A stretch of DNA of 64,000 bases, taken from contig NC_084472.1 in NCBI RefSeq assembly GCF_027409185.1, positions 20,260,524-20,324,523 of the forward strand, given 5' to 3'. Made by a program: the position numbers and the translations under genes. The stretch is from Cynocephalus volans (lineage: Eukaryota > Chordata > Mammalia > Dermoptera > Cynocephalidae). The notes under the pieces were generated by a model that was not told where the DNA came from, ran no database searches, and worked only from the letters and a program-made list of their open reading frames with translations. The first letter of the stretch is position 1. The number at the start of each line of letters is the position of its first letter. This document shows positions 54,913 through 64,000 of this stretch, piece by piece.

Positions 54913-57584
54913 CATGTCTTCCAAGACACCCAAGAAATGGATAAGATTACCAGCTAAGGTGCTTCCTTGTCTATGTGTTTTTATATTCAAGCTTTCATGG
55001 CCATCACACCTTTAATAAAACATTAATTAATAGGACACTATGTCATTTCCTTCAGGTCTGGCCAAGAAATTCCACATGAACAATACAGGGGACATATTGA
55101 GTGTCTAGTTAACTTGGTTGAATAAGGTCTCAATGAATGGGGGGAAAGGTATTTGGAAGTTCTTTCCTACAACTGAAATACCATGATCATCCATTCATTA
55201 AACCAATACTCACCAAGTTCCTACTATGTCCTAGATGTGTCCAATGGTTCACAAACCAGACACACGGTCTCTGCCCTTGTGGAGCCTATGGGGAGAGAGT
55301 AGATCCAAAATTAAATATGTAGTTACATATTGTAATAAGTTGAAAAGACTTGTGTATACTGGGGGCAAAGAAAGCTCAAGGTTCTCCTAGATGTCATTTT
55401 TGTTGTCTCCAGAAACAAGAAAGGCATTGCTTCACTGCCCCCTAATTGTAGCAACTTTTCTGCACTTTGTGTTGGTAGTAATTATGTTCTTTTGATATTT
55501 TTGTGCTAGGAGTGTAGCAACCTGTCTAACAAGCATGGCCTGCTTCGCTCTTGGAGTAACTACTGACTAACTGGCAAGCAGGCCAGACCGATGTGCGCAC
55601 ACAGAGCCAGAGGCAGCTGCCAGCCACGTCGTGCCCAAATGCTGTGCTCCTGGGTGCACTGCATTCCTGGGTACGCAGCACAAAAAGCCCGCCAAATGCA
55701 TCAGTCCTTTTAATCACACTTATACATATAGGTGATCCACAGTTCTGTAAGCAGGCTCTGAGAGAAGTTGGGGAAGAGAACAGAGAGTTTCGCTACAACA
55801 GCAGCAGAATTCTGAATTTATTTCCGGGTTCCTTTCTTGTCCCTCCTAAACACCTGCCTACGTCCCTCCCCTGACCCTGCAGCTTCAGGAGCAATCCTGC
55901 CACCAGCTCAAAAAGGCTAAGAATTCTCCTGTCTTGTTCCTAAGAAATCCCAAGCTTCTTCTGGGATAAGTGGCTTAATGAAATGGGATGTGTGATATGC
56001 AAGAATCATTGTTATATCATTTTATGTTTTTTATCATGGTTGTCATTGCACTGGTAAAGTTCATCTTTGATGTTAAAATACTAATGCAAATCAGGGATGG
56101 GATAAAAGGCCTTTCAATATGAAATGAACAAGAGGTATAATGGAAAAAAATGCTTCCAGAATGGATTTCAATAAAACGTGGCAAGACTTTCTCAGTGCCG
56201 TTCCTTAAAATTTCTGCTAATATTTAAACAAATACCAGATGTTGAAGCATTTTCATGGTATCTCATGGAGGGCTGGTTGCAAAGACATGCATGAATGTCA
56301 GGTTAACAGAAAATATCAGCTATAACAATACATCTTCATGCAGATGCTCAATAAATGCCCATGGCAATTGTAATGACTAATTATTGTGAAGTACATGGCC
56401 CCCCTTTTGACATCAAATAATTTAGTAGACCCCACTTATAGATCTTGTACTCTTACGTGGTTGTGAATATATAACAAGGACCAAAAAAAGTCACTGTGAA
56501 TTTCAGTTAAAGCTTGTGCAAAGGGCAAAATGTAGCCTTCCAGCTGTGAGGTTTATAATCTCTTTTTCTACCATCCTTGAGCTGCTGGGAGTGAAATGGC
56601 AGATCCAAGTTTATTTTTCATAAATATTTAAATAATGTCAGAATTAGCAATGCTATTCTTGGTAATTATTTAAATGCAGTACATATTTTATGCCAAAAGT
56701 CTATAAAAAATTAAAATAATATTCCAGTTTAATTATCTTGGGAAATAGAGTGGAAATGGAACATCGTCTAAAATTAGATGTTTTGGACATCACCAAAAAT
56801 CAACCAGAAAGCTTCATATTAATCTTAAATGAACTGTTACAATTAACAAAGCTTTCACATCTGAGATTCAACTGGAAAAATTAATTCTAAAAAGCACTTA
56901 AAACTATTAAGCGTAGGAATCTCCGAAGAGAGATGAACCTCTGGTGATAAAACAGCAAGAAATAAATGGAGGCTAAAAACAGAGAAACAATCTCTCATCA
57001 CAAAAGGTATTCTATTATTTTAATGACCAGTCCTTAGATATTTTGGCGGAAGACACAAAAAGAAAAATAAATAAATGTGTTTTCTTCAAGAACTATCACT
57101 TTATTTTTGTGCCATAGTTTTCATTTGTTTAAAATAAGATAATAGAGAAGAAAATTATGGAAATGAAACCAATTGTAGTAACCAAAGGTCTGTATCTCTC
57201 AAATCTTTGCATAAGAGCCATTGGTGTGGTTGGCAGATATTTTACAAACACTTGGGGAATTTGTTATGAACTTTAAACAGGAGACCAAGAGAGCTTTTTA
57301 TAGTTGTTCGGGAATCTGGGGAAACAAAGGGAAATTAAACTCAGGGCCTTCATTGGCCTAGTTTAACACCATGTGCTTCCCCCAGTACACCCCCAACTCC
57401 ATCACCGGGACTTATGCTCACACCCTGACTGAATGGTACTTACATGCCTTAGGAAACATCATCAGTTGGCCCAGTTTTGAGGCTTTGTTAAAAAAAGCTA
57501 ATGCCTGGATGCCACCCTCAGAGATTCTGATTTCATTATTCTGGGAGTGGCCTGTACATCAGGATATGTTTTTGTTTGTTTGTT
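54913..57584. other. Long stretch without recognised repeats or genes
   Basis: Between 55,900 and 57,350 the sequence is AT-rich and shows no transposon I can name. It carries several homeodomain-like TAATTA cores and one octamer (ATGCAAAT at 56084-56091). No exon is supported. Confidence 0.45.
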
Positions 57585-58445
57585 TTTCTTTCTAAATAAT
57601 TATAGATTCACAGGAGGTTGCAAAGTTTCCCCTCATGGTTACATCTCACATAACCTTAGCGCAATATTAAAACCAGGAAACTGACATTGGTACAGTGTGT
57701 GTGTATAGCTCACTGCCATCTTATCACATGTATAGATTGACATAACCACCATGCAATTAAGATACAGAACTCGTCCATTGGCATGAAAATCTCCCTCATG
57801 CTGCCCCTTTATAGTACCACCTTTCTCCCCACCATCCCTAACCCCTGCCAAACACTAGTCTGTTCTCCATCTGTGTAATTTTGTCATTTCAAGAATGTTA
57901 TAGAAATGGAATCACACAGTATGTGCCCATTTGAGATTGGCTTTATTTCTCAGCATGATGCACTTGAGATCCATCTAAGCTCTTGTATGTATCAATAGTT
58001 CATTCCTTTTTATTGCTGGAATAGATGTACCACAGTTTGGGCCTATCATAAATAAAGCTGCCATAAACATTTTTATAAAGGTTTTTGATGGCAACCTGAG
58101 TTTTCATTTCTCTGGCATAATTGCCAGGAGTACAATTGCTGGTTTGTATGTTAAGTATATGTTTAGTTTGTAAGAAACCGCCCAACTGTTTTCTAGAGAG
58201 GCTGTACTATTTTACATTCCTATCAGCAATGCATGAGAGATCCAGTTTCTCCATGTTCTTGCCAGCATGTAGTACCGATGCTTTTATTTTAGCCATTCTA
58301 ATAGGTGTGTAGTGAGATTTTATTGTGGTTTTGTTTCATTTTCTTCATGACTAGTGATGTTGAGCATCTTTTCATGTGCTTATTTGCCATCTGTATATCC
58401 TCTTTGGTGAAATGTCTCTTTATGTCTTTTGCCATTTTCTAATTG
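57585..58445 (-). mobile_element. Old L1 3' end, antisense
   Basis: It has a 3'UTR-like start (AAATAATTATAGATTCACAGG, CTCATGCTGCCCCTTTATAG), then reverse ORF2 (GAATCACACAGTATGTGCCC, GTACAATTGCTGGTTTGTAT, TTTATTGTGGTTTTGTTTCA). It is strongly diverged. Confidence 0.87.
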
Positions 58446-59184
58446 GATTTGGATGTGGGCCCGGGAGGGGAAAGGGTGTCAAAAAAGTTCCCCAGGTATA
58501 TGCAGCCAAGTTTGGGAAACACTGCCTTGTTATAACCTCTCTGTGCAGGGATCATCTAAACTTAAGCTGTTGCACCTGTGCTAATATTCAAATAAGGCCT
58601 GTATGGACACCAGCTAATTAAATATGCCTGCAGTCCAAGAGAAAGGGAACTGGAAGTGTTTTCCATGACCTCAGTTTGTTTGCATGTACTCATGCAACAA
58701 AGTGTCTGAGACCTGCAGAGGATAATGCTGGAAATGCAGACCAAATACCTTCTGCTTCTGAATCATGGTGTGTGCATGTGTGTGTATACCTGTGCACATG
58801 TGTGTAAAATGGTGATTCCCAGGTAATCAGAACTTTTGAGGATGGGACCTAGAAATCTACATACATAGAGGAAACCATTTCTATGCTCTCAAAAATTTGA
58901 GACCTGCCTTGCTCAAGACAGACTGGGGACCCAACTCTCCACTTCAGGGCATAGGTGGGTGCCCTCCTATTAAGAAATCTACTTAAAGAGGAATTGCCTT
59001 GAGCCAATTTGGGGCATAGAAACTTGTGTTCTACTCCAGAGATGGGGGGGTTGGGGGGAACTGAGAGGGGTAGGATAGTGTGTTATGGGCTTTTGCATAC
59101 TGCTGAGCTGGTCTTCCAGAAGCAATGCTGATAGAGAATTGTGCCTCTGTGTTGAGAAATAATTTGTAATATTGATAAATAATG
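58446..59184. other. Intergenic, nothing recognised
   Basis: It contains a G-rich run at about 59043-59058. No gene is seen. Confidence 0.5.
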
Positions 59185-59365
59185 GTAATCATAACAACTA
59201 ACATTTATGGAGCACTAATTATATGCTAGGTTTTTCCACACACTAGCTCCCTGAATTTTTATAACATCCTAGAGAGAGTTTATTATGCTCTCCACTTTGT
59301 AGATAAGGAAACTGAGGTTCAGAGAAGCCTGGTCATTTGCCTGAGGTCATAGAGCTAGCAGATGA
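59185..59365 (-). mobile_element. MIR-type SINE, antisense
   Basis: GATAAGGAAACTGAGGTTCAG-AGAAGCC followed by TTGCCTGAGGTCATAGAGCTAG is the reverse of the MIR core. Confidence 0.82.
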
Positions 59366-61009
59366 TAGAACTGTTTTTCCTTCCAGAATCCCCTTTATTG
59401 TTATCTCCGGTTTTTATTATTTTTTTAGAAGACCTACTTAACCTCACTTAAAAAAAAAAAACATAAGAATTTATAAATATGTGTACATAGCTCTGAATAG
59501 CCTAACTGGTCACCATTCGGGTGACTGAAATAAATGCTGCACTGAAGTTGTTTTTCTGATTACTTGATTACTCCTCTGGTATAGAACTGCAATCCGAACT
59601 GTGAACATCAAGCTGGTTCCAAAGAGAGAAAATGAAGCTCTCTGGAGCACTGAGGTGGTAAACTACTGTACCATGTGAAAAATGGTCATCCTGCTATTCA
59701 GGAATCTGCAATTATGGGGAGAACAAGCCACACCCTCTAATAACACACGTGGGGCACTGGCCTCCATTTACACAGCCACCTTTGCACAGCTTATTTAGGT
59801 GAAAGCCCTTTTGTTTTCCAGCTTCTGTCCTGAATCATCTTGGATGTTTGCCTCAGTTCTCTGAGTGGTTTTGACATAATTGATATTTTCATAACATACC
59901 CAGCCTCATTGCTCATAATTCTTGGTTCTGTGCCATTTTATGTGTTTGAGCCTCAGGTAAGGTGAGAGCTGTGGACATTTGGGGATGGTGAAATGGTTTC
60001 CTCCTTTGCCTTCCCACATTCTAAACCCAAACCTTCCTCCAAGCCTCCTATCCTTTAGGGATCAAAGGGGGCTAATTTCTTTGGAAATGAGCTAGGTTCC
60101 AGAGCAGAAAGGGTGAGGGGGAGAGAGAGATGAGTCAGGAGCGAGTCTAGCAAAGGCCAGTTGTCCTGGGTGGAGGCAAGACCTATGCCTCCTGCTCAGC
60201 CATGCAGGACTCTCTCGTGGCCCATGTGGAACCACTGCATCCTGAAATCGTCAGTCACAGGGAAAGAAGGGAGAGGAGTTTATCTACTGGTTCCTTCCAT
60301 CTCCTGACTCTCCCTGGTCAAAGGTGGTCTCACAGGGATTTGACTCCTCCTCAATCTGGGCTTGTCACCTAGCCCTCCAAGCGGTGGCAGGGCAGGATCT
60401 TCCATGCTCTCAACAAGATGGCGAGATGCTTCATCTGAGGCTGCAAGTGTGGGAAGAGCTACTGACCCTTTGGGAAGGCTGAGCTGTAAAGCTCCTGTGG
60501 CTCCCACAGTGTGGTCACAGTAGCAGCTATGCCTGAGCTCAGCTCTTGGCCCTCACCCCTGGGGAGGCTGCGGCTGCAGATGGTGGCAGCGATGAGGTGA
60601 CAGTGCGAAGCTGGGGCTCCCCACAGAGCAAGTAGTCGGGGCCCAGCTGGCAAATGGGACTGAAAAAATCTGGGAAGGCACAAAACTCAGGTCCAACGCA
60701 GTATTCTTTCCAATACTAATGTAATATTTGAGTATCAGTCACTATTCTGGTTTGCGAGACACAGGAACGTACTTTTGCTTTCTTGAGCCCAAGGGGAATT
60801 CACGGTATACATTTAAGAGCTTTCAGAAACTGAAGAATGGGCTTATAGAGCAAGTGTAGAGAGCTGCTGGACTAAGTGGCAGAAACCATGGCCCAAACAC
60901 CACTGCCCTGGTGACAGAGCCCTCCCTCTACCACAGCCTAACATCACTGCCTCCTTGTGAGACTGCATACCATCAACAAGCCTCCAAAATAGTACAGGGG
61001 GTTGATGCT
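59366..61009. other. Intergenic, nothing recognised
   Basis: It contains a more GC-rich block at about 60,240-60,700 with short open frames on the minus strand that match nothing I know. The rest is unremarkable. Confidence 0.45.
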
Positions 61010-61440
61010 TGCTATGGGTTTAATTGTGCCCCCCCAATTTATATGTGAAGTCCTAACCCCCAGTACCTCAGAATGTGCCCTTATGTGGAGACAGGGTCTT
61101 TACAGAGGTAATCAAGTTAAAATGAGGTCATTACGGTGCACCCCAATCCAGGACGACTGGTGTCCTTAGAAGAAGGAGAAACTTGGAGGCTGGCGAGTTA
61201 GCTCTGTTGGTTAGAGAGCAGTGTTGTAACACTAAAGTCAAGAGTTTTTGGATCCCCATATCTGCAAGCCATGAAAGGAGGAGGAGGAGGAAGAAGGAAG
61301 AAGGAGGTGGAGGAGAGACTCAGACGCAGTTACATGCATAGAGTGAAGCCAGTGTGAAGAGACACAGGAGATGACCATCTACAAGCCAAGGAGACAGAGA
61401 GGCCTGGAACAGAAAACCCTCGCCAGTGTGTTGAACTCTT
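61010..61440 (+). mobile_element. MLT1-type MaLR LTR, split by a SINE
   Basis: TGCTATGGGTTTAATTGTGC, CCCCCAGTACCTCAGAATGT and CTTTACAGAGGTAATCAAGT, then the SINE, then CATCTACAAGCCAAGGAGAC. The order fits an MLT1 LTR, with the 3' end eroded. Confidence 0.85.
61191..61275 (+). mobile_element. SINE with tRNA-Ile-like head
   Basis: AGGCTGGCGAGTTAGCTCTG, TTGGTTAGAGAGCAGTGTTG and a B-box-like GTTTTTGGATCCCC. It is followed by a GGA/GAA-rich tail to about 61315. It is inserted in the MLT1 LTR. Confidence 0.85.
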
Positions 61441-61639
61441 CGCAGACTGCTAAGGCACTTCAATGTACTAAAGGGCTGGCTTTGCAGGCATGAGCCCTGT
61501 GTTGTCACACAGGGCTCTGTCCTCAGAAGAACCCAGCACTTGGTTTAATGCCCTGCTGCTGCCGTCTTGAAATTCTTCATAATTTTTTAACAGGGGGCCC
61601 CATATTTTCATTTTGTGCTAGGCCCCACAAATTATGTAG

Positions 61640-61790
61640 CAGATCCTGTTGCTTGGTTATCACAGTAATCCTGTGAGATAAAGAGACTTTTATCAGTATT
61701 TGCATTTATTGATGATGAAACCAATGCTGACCGATGTTAGGCAACTCAATCAAGGTCAACACAACTACCCAGAGTTAGATCAAGAACAGA
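61640..61790 (-). mobile_element. MIR-type SINE, antisense
   Basis: CACAGTAATCCTGTGAGATA, then TTATTGATGATGAAACCAATG and TAGGCAACTCAATCAAGGTC, resemble a diverged antisense MIR. Confidence 0.6.
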
Positions 61791-64000
61791 AGTCTCTGAT
61801 GCAATGGCCTCTGTGTTCCACCCAAGTTTGCGCTTCTGTAATTCTAGAACCTATCTAAGAAATGAGAAAATTTGGAGGTAAAACCTTTACACAGCTGCCT
61901 TGCCTTCATTCAGTTATCCTGGCTGAAGCTTACCACATGAAAATGGGTTTAGTGTGCTCTGGACTAGATGCTTGATGTCCCTGGCTGCCTAGTCAAGGAG
62001 TTCCTCTACCAGCTTTGAATGACAGTATCATCTTTGCTGCTGGTCCTCTCTAGTCTACTTTTATTATTGTTTCTTTCAGACACTGTATCTCTACAGAAGC
62101 AGGGTTCTTCCCTGCCTGGGACCCAGGTCAACCTCTCTTGGGTTCGGATAGAAACTGCTGACCTCAGGATGCTGGATCTGTGCCCTTGGCCAAGGTCCCT
62201 GAAGATCAACTGATTAACTTCTACCTTGGTTCCTGATACTCAGCCTCTTGTTTTTCCTGGGATAAACCAACCCTTCTAATCTATCTGTTATGGCGTTCAC
62301 CATCTCTCCCTATCTATCTCCGTTCTCTCTTCTGTCTTCTGTCCTTATTTTACTGATGCTCTTCCACAAGGCCAATTGTCCCTGTCCCTTGACTTTCCTT
62401 TGATTCTCCTACCTTTCCCCCCAGCCCCTGCTCTACCCATTTTCTAGTAGCCTCTCAGTTCTTCACAGCTCTGCCCCTGGCATCACCAACATACATTATC
62501 AGCAGCATCCTAAAGAAACACTGCACAAAGTGGGGCTTCATTTATTCTTGGGTCCCACCCAACTATATTCTCTTCTAAATCCACATAATTTTATGGAAGA
62601 AGTAAGAGGAGGTTTGAGGGTTTTAAATTTTTTCTTTACCACAGAATGCAACATTGGAGGGTGAGGTGTGCAGTAATTATGTTGCTATTGCTTATTCATC
62701 CCCTGAGGTAGACCTAAGTTGTTTGCCCACATTCTTTTCTTTGAAAACCACTTCTCCCCCATTCGGTGTGGGTCTGGCAGAGCTATCAGCCTCCTGGCTG
62801 CCTCCCCATGTGACCTAGGCTGGCCAGTGAGAGTATTCTGTCCTCCAGGGATTGGATCAGAGATTGCCATGTGACTCAAGTGCACCAATCAGAATCATCC
62901 CTGACAAAAGGTATATAGAAACTATAGAGAGAAGGTCTCCCTTCCTCCAGGAATGAGTAAGCTTTCCTAGGTAGGACACCATCCAGGAATTCCCAATGGG
63001 AGACCGATGCCAAGAGGAAAGAAAACTGAAAGAGGTGGAGGGGCGGGATCTAGATTTAAAGACTACACCTTGACAAGATCTCTAATGGTAGTTGCTAACT
63101 CACAGAGTGAACAGCAATCAAATTGGCCAGCAGCCATTCAGAGTTTTAAGGGCAGGAGGTATTAGAGAAAACTCAAGTCTGGCAAACAGGGGTCTTTTAT
63201 ACCCAGAGGGATGGTTCAAGATGGGGGCTAGTACCACTGATAGAACTTTTTCTTTTTTTAATGTATGGGGATTTCTGGGTTGTTACAATGCTTGAGGAGG
63301 GGGTGCTTTGAGCATTGGGAGGCAGGAATGCTAGACTCTTGCATTGTGCAGGACAGTTCTGCAAAATGAAGAATTGTCCCATCACCTGCCCTTCCATTGC
63401 AGGAAAAAGAAAGGACAAGCCATAGAGAGAAGCAGAATCCTGGTGTCACTGAGTGAACATGTGTGCTCAGCCCTGCAGATGCCTGAGATTCACCATCAGG
63501 CTGTACCTTTTCCATTTAGGTCTGTTCGAGTTAGGTTTGGTCACGTGCAAAAGAAAGAAAACTAATGATTTCACATATGGAGGGAGTAACAAGTGCTCTG
63601 ATCTACAACTACCTCCCATAAGTCTCTAGTCCTCTTCGCATTAAATTAGCCCTTCATAGTCAATGAAGCGAGCCTGCCACCTACCCACACATCTGAAGAT
63701 TCTCAGATTCAGGGGTGTATCTTGTTCTACTTTGTCTTCCCCAGCACCAAGAATACAGTGTCTGGCACGTAGGAGGTCCTTGAAAAAGAACTGGAATGGC
63801 CCTTGTTAGAGGTCAAATATGATAGTCCTTCTGATGTATCCACTCATTAAGTCATATTGGAGAACACCTAGGATAACCTGCAGTTTATATGATGCATCAT
63901 TCTTTAAGTGAACTGCTAGTATATTTATGACTATTTGTATGGCACTTGTGCAAAAAGGAGCTTTTTAAAGACAAATAATCTTTTCAATTGCTTGCATTAC
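61791..64000. other. Intergenic, nothing recognised
   Basis: No gene, RNA or certain repeat is seen to the right edge. Short open frames here have no recognisable domains or splice context. Confidence 0.45.

Noticed and set aside
60459..60683. Possible retrogene fragment in a GC-rich block on the minus strand
   Set aside because: No match to a protein that I know. The frame is short and there is no tail or flanking duplication.

Overview
The window looks like nuclear DNA from a placental mammal. It is dominated by transposable elements and holds no gene with an intact reading frame that I can support. The repeats are LINE-1 (L1) fragments of several ages, MaLR-type LTRs (MST and MLT1 styles), MIR and L2 remnants, a MER5A-like hAT fragment and a Tigger-type DNA transposon. 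Three short SINEs have a tRNA-Ile-like head. tRNA-Ile-derived SINEs are known from colugos (Dermoptera, CYN-SINE), and the MST LTR and Tigger element would fit a primate/colugo relative. The species call is an inference of moderate to low confidence.

Layout. 0-2.1 kb: 3' half of an L1 with frameshifted ORF2. 2.6-2.9 kb: a detached RalGDS-family exon fragment. 2.9-4.9 kb: antisense L1 5'UTR carrying a minisatellite of about 12 units of 80 bp. 4.9-6.7 kb: antisense processed pseudogene of the kinase gene UHMK1. 6.7-8.0 kb: an L1 with an inverted 5' tip. 8.9-9.9 kb: a GC-rich 1-kb module that occurs again at 37.2-38.3 kb. 14.1-24.3 kb: an unprocessed RalGDS/RGL4-like pseudogene on the plus strand, with at least ten recognisable exons in register. 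27.7-29.1 kb: a second, more decayed RalGDS-like copy on the minus strand. 29.5-29.9 kb: solo ERV LTR. 32-42 kb: a mosaic of L1 fragments, LTRs and simple repeats, including a 101-bp (AC)n tract. 42.3-42.9 kb: Tigger-like element with TA flanks. 43-64 kb: mostly intergenic DNA with scattered L1, L2, MIR and MLT1 fragments, one nested ERV LTR, and several quiet stretches without recognisable repeats.

The most informative content is evolutionary. Three pieces of a RalGDS-family gene lie within 27 kb in both orientations, and different splice sites have been lost in different copies. One piece abuts an L1 5'UTR minisatellite. An unidentified GC-rich module is duplicated about 28 kb apart. Several insertions keep exact target-site duplications, so their order can be worked out. 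I found no CRISPR array, operon, rRNA or tRNA gene, and nothing that amounts to a new functional system.
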